DNA of 6,043 bases. Source: Bryobacteraceae bacterium (lineage in GTDB: Bacteria; Acidobacteriota; Terriglobia; Bryobacterales; Bryobacteraceae). The notes under the pieces are model-generated. The model was given only the letters and a program-made list of their open reading frames with translations, ran no database searches and was not told the origin of the DNA. Positions within the stretch are counted from its first letter, which is position 1; the number at the start of each line of letters is the position of its first letter. Where the stretch lies: the NCBI GenBank assembly GCA_025929455.1, contig JAICMB010000218.1, forward strand, positions 1 to 6,043, given 5' to 3'. A program made the position numbers and the translations under genes. Below are positions 1-5,913 of this stretch, one piece after another.

Positions 1-2028
1 TCCGTCCGCATTTGCAACCCAGATTTCAGGTGACCCAGTGCTGTCGCCCTCATACGCGATCTTGGCGCCGTCCGGCGAGAGCCGGGGCGTGCGTTCGGCC
101 ATCGTTGTCAGGGAGATTCGCTCCGCAGGCCCGGCGGGATTTACCGGCATTCGGAACAGATCGACGTCATCGGGTGTGGTAGTAAACGCGAGGTGTTTGC
201 GGTCACGCGAGAGTTTTGCGAGGTGAATATGCAGTGCGATTCCGCCCATGAGACGCGGCGCTGCGAAGCTTTCGCCGTTCCGTTGCAAGCCAACCTCCCA
301 CAGTGTTCCGCGGACGCCGCCCTTACTGGACACGAATATCAGGTCGCGATTCGTCATCCATCCCGGGTTAGCCACGATTCCGCGCTCGAATCCGGGAAGC
401 GGAGGAATCAGCGGCGCTGACGCAGGAGTCATGTCAGCGTTTAGGCGGACAAAAGCGAGATTGCTCACGCCGTTGCGATCGGAGGTGAAAGCCAGAAATT
501 GACCATCGGGCGAGAACGCGGGCTGCAGGAACTGCGTTTGCGCGCCTCGAGCGAGCATGTGTACGGCGCCGGTCTCGACGGAAACGGCACGAATGGACAT
601 GGAGTCGCGCCCGGCGTCTTCGTCGGCGTCCGTGTAAGCGAGCCAGCGGCCGTCGGGGGACCAGTCGAGGTTTCCGTAGTACAGCCAGGTAGCACTTCGC
701 AATTTGGCGATTTCACGCTCGGTCCCACCTTTCACCGGGACCGTGAGGATGCGGCCGGATGAGTCCGGAAACACGCGCGTGAACGCGATGGTGCGGCCGT
801 CCGGCGACCATGCGGGATCGCGATCGGTGGCCGGGTCGGTCGTCAGGCGACGGGGTTCGCCTCCGTTCACGTCGCGGGTGTAGATGTCGAAGTTCTTGCG
901 ATCGCGCCCGTTCCAGGCGAAAGCAAATTGCGAGCCGTCCGGACTGAAGGAAGTGCCGACCTCATCGCCCGGATACGAGGTGAGATTGTGCGGTATGAGC
1001 TCGACCGCTCGGGAATCGATATGGTTTGCGGCGCCGATCCAAAAGGCAGCTCCGATGGCGATAGCGGCGCAAGCGGCGGCGCTCCATGCGACGACTGCAG
1101 TACGGCGGCGGGGGTTTTCGAGGGCATCAAGCTGTTTCGCGACATCCGCGGCGGTGGGCCTGTCCGCGGCGGCCGGGCTCAACATGGGTTGGAGCAGCTT
1201 GCGGCGCGTCGAAGAACGCAACGGCGGCGTCGCGCCGCTGAACATCTCAGTCAGCACGATTCCGAAGGAATACACGTCGGAAGCGGTGGTGAGCGATTCA
1301 TGCCGCTGCTGCTCCGGCGACATGTAATGAGGCGTGCCGCCGAGTCCTGTCAGCCCGGACCGCTGATCGTCAACGGGCGCGCGCGCGTCGTCCGCCAGGC
1401 CGGCGAGCCCGAAGTCGAGGACCTTCACCCGGCCGTCGTTGCGGATCATGATGTTCTCCGGCTTGATGTCGCGGTGGATGATTTTGTGGGCGTGCGCGGC
1501 GGCGAGCGCGTCGGCAATTTGCCTGGCGCAGCTGATCGCGTCGGCTCGCGTGAGCGGCAGGGCGAGGCGGGCCCGCAATGTCATGCCGTCGATGTACTCC
1601 ATTACAATCGCCAGGCTGTCCTGCTCGCGGATGAACTGATGGATCGTCACGATGTTGGGGTGGTTCAACATCGAGGAGGATTTCGCTTCGGAAAGAAAAC
1701 GCTGTGCGGCAGCGTGCTCACCGAGCATGTTCTGCGGGAGCAGTTTAACCGCGACCGTGCGGGACAGGTTGGTATCGCGCGCCAGGTAGACGCGTCCCAT
1801 TCCGCCGCGGCCGAGCTCGCATCCGATCTCGTATTGGCCGATGGTGCGCCCGGTGGGTTCGGCGGTCGTGTCTTCGCCGGCAGATTCGAGGAGCTCGATC
1901 ACCTTTGCCGCGACCGGAGCGTCCGTACAGCGGACCTGCAAGGCTCGCTCGCGCTCGTCTTCCGGCAAATCGGAAAGCTCCTCGACGAGCTCTACGACGG
2001 ACTTCCACTGCGATGCCGTAAGACTCAT
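1..2028 (-). CDS. Receptor-like Ser/Thr protein kinase with TolB/PD40 beta-propeller (3' end cut by window)
   Basis: Membrane-bound eukaryotic-type (Hanks) Ser/Thr kinase: a cytoplasmic kinase domain phosphorylates proteins, and an outside propeller probably senses a ligand or partner. I translated 676 codons without a stop; the gene continues past position 1. Residues 1-50 are a helical region typical of acidobacterial kinases. The kinase domain spans about 67-303: glycine loop LGRGGMGRVY (72-81), ATP-binding K95, helix-C E114, HRDIKPEN (185-192, catalytic D187), DFG (205-207), GTPHYMSPEQ (231-240), SDVYSFG (250-255), R290. A single membrane helix lies at about 312-334. After it come PD40-type SPDG strands near 362, 408, 457, 507 and 651, plus a degenerate one near 607, as in TolB/WD40-like propellers. 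The C-lobe between helix F and R290 looks short. ATG at 2028 fits the family N-terminus; an in-frame ATG at 2085 would add 19 residues. There is no clear ribosome-binding site. Divergent from vapBC. The substrate is unknown. Confidence 0.93.
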   Translation of the reverse strand, partial: MSLTASQWKSVVELVEELSDLPEDERERALQVRCTDAPVAAKVIELLESAGEDTTAEPTGRTIGQYEIGCELGRGGMGRVYLARDTNLSRTVAVKLLPQNMLGEHAAAQRFLSEAKSSSMLNHPNIVTIHQFIREQDSLAIVMEYIDGMTLRARLALPLTRADAISCARQIADALAAAHAHKIIHRDIKPENIMIRNDGRVKVLDFGLAGLADDARAPVDDQRSGLTGLGGTPHYMSPEQQRHESLTTASDVYSFGIVLTEMFSGATPPLRSSTRRKLLQPMLSPAAADRPTAADVAKQLDALENPRRRTAVVAWSAAACAAIAIGAAFWIGAANHIDSRAVELIPHNLTSYPGDEVGTSFSPDGSQFAFAWNGRDRKNFDIYTRDVNGGEPRRLTTDPATDRDPAWSPDGRTIAFTRVFPDSSGRILTVPVKGGTEREIAKLRSATWLYYGNLDWSPDGRWLAYTDADEDAGRDSMSIRAVSVETGAVHMLARGAQTQFLQPAFSPDGQFLAFTSDRNGVSNLAFVRLNADMTPASAPLIPPLPGFERGIVANPGWMTNRDLIFVSSKGGVRGTLWEVGLQRNGESFAAPRLMGGIALHIHLAKLSRDRKHLAFTTTPDDVDLFRMPVNPAGPAERISLTTMAERTPRLSPDGAKIAYEGDSTGSPEIWVANADG

Positions 2029-2050
2029 GGGCGGCTTGCGCGCTATTGAT

Positions 2051-2056
2051 ACTATA
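2051..2056 (-). promoter_or_regulatory. Possible -10 element of the kinase gene
   Basis: Read on the minus strand this is TATAGT, five of six matches to TATAAT. It would put transcription start near 2044 and leave a leader of about 16 bases before the kinase ATG at 2028. No good -35 hexamer lies at the right spacing; the region where it should be is occupied by the left vapBC palindrome. The call rests on one hexamer and is tentative. Confidence 0.3.
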
Positions 2057-2068
2057 AGCCTGGCGCGC

Positions 2069-2097
2069 TTGACATCATGATGCATGTCGTATATCAT
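2069..2097 (+). promoter_or_regulatory. Sigma70-type promoter of vapBC
   Basis: The -35 hexamer TTGACA (2069-2074) is a perfect consensus. After a 17-bp spacer comes TATCAT (2092-2097), five of six matches to the -10 consensus. Transcription would be expected to begin about seven bases after the -10, at or next to 2104, which is the first base of the vapB GTG codon. Both hexamers overlap the palindromes assigned as operator, so a bound repressor would block RNA polymerase. Confidence 0.75.
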
Positions 2098-2105
2098 CAT
2101 GATGT
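2072..2105. promoter_or_regulatory. Probable VapB/VapBC operator: twin palindromes
   Basis: An 11-bp perfect inverted repeat, ACATCATGATG (2072-2082) and CATCATGATGT (2095-2105), is separated by 12 bp. Each arm also contains a complete 10-bp palindrome, CATCATGATG (2073-2082 and 2095-2104). The two palindromes are therefore also direct repeats spaced 22 bp, about two turns of the helix, on the same DNA face. One overlaps the end of the -35, the other the -10 and start codon of vapB. Ribbon-helix-helix antitoxins commonly bind paired palindromes of this kind. That VapB is the binder is inferred from position. Confidence 0.72.
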
Positions 2106-2346
2106 GAGGACTACTATTACGCTCGAAGACGATGTTGCGGCGCTGATAAGCGAGGAGACCCGGCGGTCGGGACAGCCGTTTAAGGTTGTCATAAACCATG
2201 TCCTCCGGCTCGGCCTCATGGCGGCGGAAAATAAGCACACGCAATCGTTTAGCGTCGAACCGCGCGCCTTGGGCCTGCCGCACGGTCTGTCTTACGACAA
2301 CGTCGAGGAACTGGTCGAAGCGCTCGAAGGCGCGGCGCATACGTGA
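2104..2346 (+). CDS. vapB: VapB-type antitoxin (ribbon-helix-helix family)
   Basis: An 80-residue antitoxin that neutralises the adjacent VapC and should repress its own operon. The N-terminus, (M)RTTITLEDD, is the DNA-contacting beta strand of ribbon-helix-helix antitoxins. Helix A lies at about 8-21 and helix B at about 25-38 (FKVVINHVLRLGL, typical of this group). The C-terminal part (about 56-76, GLSYDNVEELVEALEG) matches the toxin-binding tail seen in VapB relatives. I chose GTG at 2104 rather than the in-frame ATGs at 2077 and 2080: it gives the family N-terminus, and those ATGs lie inside the promoter, upstream of the expected transcript start. No Shine-Dalgarno sequence precedes the GTG, which agrees with leaderless translation. 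Its stop overlaps the vapC start by 4 bp. Confidence 0.88.
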   Translation: MRTTITLEDDVAALISEETRRSGQPFKVVINHVLRLGLMAAENKHTQSFSVEPRALGLPHGLSYDNVEELVEALEGAAHT

Positions 2347-2771
2347 TCGTTGTCGACGCGAATCTTCTTTTATATGCGTACGATCTGACTTCGCCACCGC
2401 ACGCGAGGGCGCGCGCGTGGCTCGAAACGGCGCTGTCGGGCGACATGCTGGTTGGTTTGCCGTGGCAATCGATCACCGCCTTTCTTCGCATCACGACCAA
2501 TCCGCGGCTGCCGGGTAATCGGTTTACGACGGAGGAAGCGCTGACAATCATCGAAAGCTGGCTGCGACAGCCAAACGTACGGGCGCTATCGCCCGGCGAA
2601 CGGCACTGGTCGGTACTGCGGCAGGTCGCGCTAGAAGGGCAAGCAGCGGGGCCGCTGCTGGCGGACGCGCATCTAGCCGCGATTACGATGGAGTACGGCG
2701 GCGTGCTGCACACGACGGATCGCGACTTCGCGCGCTTTCCGGGGTTGCGCTGGACGAATCCGCTGGCGTGA
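2343..2771 (+). CDS. vapC: VapC toxin, PIN-domain ribonuclease
   Basis: A 142-residue toxin. VapC proteins are Mg2+-dependent RNases that cut tRNA, rRNA or mRNA and stop growth when free of VapB. The sequence follows the PIN fold: D5 in VVDANLLLYAYD, the FLRITTNPR helix (47-55), D108 in LADAHLAA, and D126/D128 in TTDRDFARFPGL, ending WTNPLA. This resembles the actinobacterial/acidobacterial VapC group with a TNPR motif and an FPGLRWxNPL end. The usual second acidic residue, just before FLR, is alanine here (A46). GTG at 2343 overlaps the vapB TGA (GTGA), so translation is probably coupled; only a weak purine stretch lies upstream. The 3' end faces leuS across 14 bp. The target RNA cannot be read from sequence. 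Confidence 0.92.
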   Translation: MIVVDANLLLYAYDLTSPPHARARAWLETALSGDMLVGLPWQSITAFLRITTNPRLPGNRFTTEEALTIIESWLRQPNVRALSPGERHWSVLRQVALEGQAAGPLLADAHLAAITMEYGGVLHTTDRDFARFPGLRWTNPLA

Positions 2772-2785
2772 AACTACGCGTGGCT

Positions 2786-5209
2786 TCAGCGCACGACCAC
2801 GTTCACCAATTTGTCGGGAACGACGATGACCTTCACGACCTGCTTGCCGTCGAGCAGGCCTTTGGCTTTGGCGTGGTCGAGCGCCCGGGCGCGCAGTTCA
2901 TCGCCGCCGGTACCGTGCGGGGCGGCGACGCGGCCGCGCAGTTTGCCATTCACTTGAATTACGATTTCGGCTTCCTGCTCGCGCGCGAGATCCGGATCGT
3001 AAGCGGGCCAGGGCTGTTTGAAAGCGGGTCCGGCGCCGCCGATCTCCTCCCACATTTCCTGTGAGAGGTAGGGCGCAAACGGCTGCAGCAGCAGCGTTAG
3101 CTTTTCGCAGATCTCGCGCATAGCGGCGTCGCCGGTTTCTTCTTCGTGCGCGTACAGCTCATTCACTAGCGTCATGATCGCCGCGATGGAGGTATTGAAA
3201 TGCCAGCGCGATTCGAAATCCTCGGTTACCTTCTTTATGGTCTGGTGTAGCGCGCGCCGCACGGTATCATCGGCGCTGCCGGTGTCGCGCCCGCGCGGCT
3301 GGGCGTTGCGCGTAACGAAGCGGTAGACGCGGCCGAGGAAACGGTACGCTCCTTCGGCGCCCGCTTCAGTCCAGTCCATTTCCTTTTCGGGCGGGACGGC
3401 GAAGAGCTCGAAGACGCGGCCGGTGTCGGCGCCGAAACGCTCGATCATGTCGTCCGCGCTTACGACGTTGCCCTTGTTCTTCGACATCTTGGCGCCGTCT
3501 TTGATCACCATGCCTTGCGTGAACAGGCGCGCGGCGGGCTCATCGTTTTGAATGAGACCAAGATCACGCATCATCTTGGTCCAGAAGCGCGAGTAGATGA
3601 GGTGCAGAATGGCGTGCTCGACGCCGCCGATGTACTGATCGATCGGGAACCAGTACGCAATCTTGGCGCTGTCGAACGGCGCGGTGGAATTGCGCGGGTC
3701 GCAATAGCGATAAAAATACCAGGATGAATCGACGAATGTGTCCATCGTGTCGGTTTCGCGCCGCGCGGGGCCGCCGCACTGGGGACACTTCACGTTCACG
3801 AACTCCGGCACGTTCTCGAGCGGGCTGCGGCCTTTACCGGTGATCGGAATGCCGAGCGGCAGCACCACGGGCAGGTCGCTCTCGGGCACTGGGACGACAC
3901 CGCATTGCGCGCAATGGATTACCGGGATGGGCGTGCCCCAATAGCGCTGGCGCGAAATGCCCCAGTCCTTCAGCCGGTATGTGATCGCGGCTTTGCCGAA
4001 GCCCTCGCGCTCGGCGCACGCGGCCATCACGCGGCGCGCTTCGTCGCTCGCTAGTCCGCTGTATTCGCCGGAGTTGATCAGGACGCCGTACTCGGTATAC
4101 GGCAATTCGGCGGAACTGCCATCGGCCGGCGCGATCACTTGCACAATCGGCAGATCGTATTGCTGGGCAAATTCGTAATCGCGCTCGTCGTGCGCCGGCA
4201 CCGCCATAATCGCGCCGGTGCCGTATCCGGTCAGCACGAAATTTGCGACCCAGATGGGGACGCGCGCGCCGTTGAACGGATTGAGAGCGTACGCGCCCGT
4301 AAAGAAGCCCTTCTTTTCGACATCGCCGGGCCCCTGCTGTGCGCGCGCGTCGATCATTTCTTTCACGCGCGGGTCGTCGCCCACCAGCTCGCGCGTTAGT
4401 GCATGCTCGGCCGCGAGCAGGACCGCGTTCGCGCCGTAAATGGTGTCGATGCGCGTGGTGAACACGCGTATGGGTGCACCGGACGACTCCAGTTTGAAAT
4501 CGACCTCCGCGCCTTCGCTGCGCCCGACCCAGTTGCGCTGCATCGCGATGACGCGCTCCGGCCACCCGGCTTCGATTTCGCGAATATCGTTCAGCAACTC
4601 GTCCGCGTAATCGGTGATGCGCAGGAACCATTGCTCCAGCTCGCGCTGTTCGACGTGCGTGCTTTCGTGGCGCCAGCAGCAGCCGTCGACGACTTGTTCG
4701 TTCGCGAGCACGGTGCCGCATTCGGGACACCAGTTCAGCAGCGCCTTCTTGCGGTACGCGAGGCCGCGCTCCAGCATGCGCAGGAAGAACCACTGGTTCC
4801 AGCGGTAATATTCGGGCTCGCAGGTGGCGACTTCGCGGGACCAGTCGTAGGAGAACGCCATGCGCTGGTGCTGCCGTTTCATGCTGGCGATGTTGGACAT
4901 GGTCCATTCGTACGGATCACGGTTGTTCTTGATGGCTGCGTTTTCAGCAGGCAGACCGAAAGCGTCCCAGCCCATGGGGTGGAGGACGTTGAAGCCGCGC
5001 ATCCATTTATAGCGGGCCAGCGCGTCGCCGATGGCGTAATTGCGGATGTGGCCGATGTGGAGGGTGCCGCTGGGGTAGGGCAGCATTTCGAGCACGTAGT
5101 ATTTGGGGCGCGCGGAGTTGTCCTCGACACGGTAGAGGTTGGGGTCCTGCGCCCAGCGCTCGTGCCACTTCATTTCGATGGTCTTGGCGTCGTACTGTTT
5201 TTCGGGCAT
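2786..5209 (-). CDS. leuS: Leucyl-tRNA synthetase (class Ia)
   Basis: Cytoplasmic enzyme that charges tRNA-Leu with leucine using ATP. It has 807 residues, full length and close to short bacterial forms such as that of Bacillus. Order of parts: N-terminal catalytic half with HIGH (51-54) in PYPSGTLHIGH; zinc-like module at CPECG (161-165) with C177, C178 and H181; CP1 editing domain at about 225-410, with the threonine-rich TTRIDT (251-256) and AVPAHDERD (336-344), which removes mischarged amino acids; a second cysteine pair set, CAQCG (433-437) and CPQCG (475-479); catalytic DSSWYFYRY (494-502); KMSKN (574-578), a variant of KMSKS; helical anticodon-binding region at about 640-735; and the C-terminal tRNA-binding domain (VIQVNGKLRGRV, 750-761) ending KLVNVVVR. 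ATG at 5209 fits the family (MPEKQYDAKTIEMKW). No clear Shine-Dalgarno precedes it. The methyltransferase gene ends 67 bp upstream on the same strand. Confidence 0.98.
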   Translation of the reverse strand: MPEKQYDAKTIEMKWHERWAQDPNLYRVEDNSARPKYYVLEMLPYPSGTLHIGHIRNYAIGDALARYKWMRGFNVLHPMGWDAFGLPAENAAIKNNRDPYEWTMSNIASMKRQHQRMAFSYDWSREVATCEPEYYRWNQWFFLRMLERGLAYRKKALLNWCPECGTVLANEQVVDGCCWRHESTHVEQRELEQWFLRITDYADELLNDIREIEAGWPERVIAMQRNWVGRSEGAEVDFKLESSGAPIRVFTTRIDTIYGANAVLLAAEHALTRELVGDDPRVKEMIDARAQQGPGDVEKKGFFTGAYALNPFNGARVPIWVANFVLTGYGTGAIMAVPAHDERDYEFAQQYDLPIVQVIAPADGSSAELPYTEYGVLINSGEYSGLASDEARRVMAACAEREGFGKAAITYRLKDWGISRQRYWGTPIPVIHCAQCGVVPVPESDLPVVLPLGIPITGKGRSPLENVPEFVNVKCPQCGGPARRETDTMDTFVDSSWYFYRYCDPRNSTAPFDSAKIAYWFPIDQYIGGVEHAILHLIYSRFWTKMMRDLGLIQNDEPAARLFTQGMVIKDGAKMSKNKGNVVSADDMIERFGADTGRVFELFAVPPEKEMDWTEAGAEGAYRFLGRVYRFVTRNAQPRGRDTGSADDTVRRALHQTIKKVTEDFESRWHFNTSIAAIMTLVNELYAHEEETGDAAMREICEKLTLLLQPFAPYLSQEMWEEIGGAGPAFKQPWPAYDPDLAREQEAEIVIQVNGKLRGRVAAPHGTGGDELRARALDHAKAKGLLDGKQVVKVIVVPDKLVNVVVR

Positions 5210-5217
5210 GGGTGGTC

Positions 5218-5248
5218 AGGCGGCGCGCCGTGAGTGTGCGGGCCGCCT
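5218..5248. repeat. Inverted repeat in the leuS leader
   Basis: AGGCGGC (5218-5224) pairs perfectly with GCCGCCT (5242-5248) around a 17-base loop. If the region is transcribed towards leuS, this hairpin would end nine bases before the leuS ATG and could restrict ribosome access. In GC-rich DNA a 7-bp stem can arise by chance. It is not a terminator for the minus-strand genes, as no U-run follows in that direction. Confidence 0.3.
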
Positions 5249-5263
5249 ATTTTTAGCGTAACC

Positions 5264-5294
5264 GGGGCGGCGGCCGCTATTCGGGGCGGCGGCC
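5264..5294. repeat. Short direct repeat at the 3' end of the methyltransferase gene
   Basis: The 12-mer GGGGCGGCGGCC occurs at 5264-5275 and again at 5283-5294, 19 bp apart start to start. The second copy lies within the last codons of the methyltransferase (the arginine-rich GRRPE end) and the first lies just after its stop. It may be a small slippage duplication; no function is claimed. Confidence 0.4.
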
Positions 5295-5912
5295 CACGAC
5301 GAGCGAGTAATAGCCCGCCTCAGGAATGTGCGCGAACTTCTCCCGCGTCTCGATGACGGTGAAGCCCGCGTGCTTCATGTCGCCGGCAACAAACGTGGAG
5401 GCAATGTGGTGCTTCGCGGTCTGCTGCTCGCGCGTTGCTTCGCCTGATGCGGGCGAAGGCTCCGCGATGACGAGACGGCCGCCGGGCTTGAGCGAGTCCC
5501 AAATATGTCGCAGCATCGCTTCGTGCTGCGGCATTTCGTGATAGGCGTTGAGGATGACAACGGCGTCCAGTTGCGCCGCGGGTAAGTGCGGATCGTCGGA
5601 CGCGCCCGTGACGATGGTGACATTGTTGAGGTGCGCATCCTGCGCGCGGATACGCAAGCGGTCCAGCCTCCCCTGTGAGATGTCCTCGGCATAAACATGG
5701 CCGTTTGCGGCAACGAGCGGCGCCAGCCGCATGGTCAGAAAGCCGTCGCCGGCGCCCACGTCCGCGACGATACTGCCCGGAGCAACGTCCATGGCTTTGA
5801 ATATGACGGCCGGCCCCTGCCAGTGTTCGCGTTCGAGTTCATGCTCGATCGTTTGAGCCGACAGCAGAGCGAGGGCAAAAAGTACGCAGGAACAGCAAAC
5901 GGCTCGTCGCAT
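5277..5912 (-). CDS. Exported class I SAM-dependent methyltransferase
   Basis: A 211-residue protein with a Rossmann-type methyltransferase domain behind an apparent signal peptide. Residues 1-19 read as a positive start (MRR), a hydrophobic core (VLFALALLSA) and likely cleavage near A19; no lipobox is seen. The EHWQGP segment (29-34) and motif I VADVGAGDG (49-57), acidic post-I region YAEDIS (74-79), motif II around QLDAVVILNAYHEM (114-127) and LKPGGRLVIAEP (141-152) match UbiE/type 11-like methyltransferases, including the WQ-P opening of a group often annotated with signal peptides. The acceptor is unknown. ATG at 5912 is only one base after the upstream gene's stop, with no Shine-Dalgarno, so translation may be coupled. 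A start further in would lose the signal peptide, but no ATG lies before the WQGP segment (next Met is residue 41). Confidence 0.87.
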   Translation of the reverse strand: MRRAVCCSCVLFALALLSAQTIEHELEREHWQGPAVIFKAMDVAPGSIVADVGAGDGFLTMRLAPLVAANGHVYAEDISQGRLDRLRIRAQDAHLNNVTIVTGASDDPHLPAAQLDAVVILNAYHEMPQHEAMLRHIWDSLKPGGRLVIAEPSPASGEATREQQTAKHHIASTFVAGDMKHAGFTVIETREKFAHIPEAGYYSLVVGRRPE

Positions 5913-5913
5913 T

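Noticed and set aside
928..2049. Long plus-strand open frame (373 codons) opposite the kinase gene
   Set aside because: It mirrors the GC-rich kinase coding strand, has no recognisable domain, and the minus-strand frame carries all kinase motifs in order.
2029..2085. Earlier kinase start at ATG 2085 (19 extra residues)
   Set aside because: The extension lies in the operator region, would precede the candidate -10, and the family-type N-terminus begins at the ATG at 2028.
2249..2713. Minus-strand open frame opposite vapBC
   Set aside because: The plus strand encodes two overlapping, recognisable vapB and vapC proteins; the opposite frame has no family features.
3834..4907. Minus-strand open frame (357 codons) within leuS in another frame
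   Set aside because: Arginine/alanine-rich frame-shifted reading of leuS; the true frame is continuous and full length.
4403..5233. Plus-strand open frame (276 codons) opposite the 5' half of leuS
   Set aside because: It is the antisense shadow of a conserved leuS, with valine- and alanine-rich low-information translation and no motifs.
5218..5254. Stem followed by ATTTTT on the plus strand, resembling an intrinsic terminator
   Set aside because: No plus-strand gene reads into it, the stem is only 7 bp with a 17-base loop, and in the leuS direction the A-run precedes the stem. Kept only as a weak leader hairpin.
5249..5256. TAAAAAT on the minus strand as a possible -10 for leuS
   Set aside because: No -35-like hexamer lies 16-18 bp upstream (the region is GC-only AGCGGC-type sequence), so the single AT-rich hexamer is too weak to call.
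5210..5276. T-box riboswitch before leuS
   Set aside because: The gap is only 67 bp, far too short for a T-box with its specifier stem and antiterminator, and no T-box core sequence is present.
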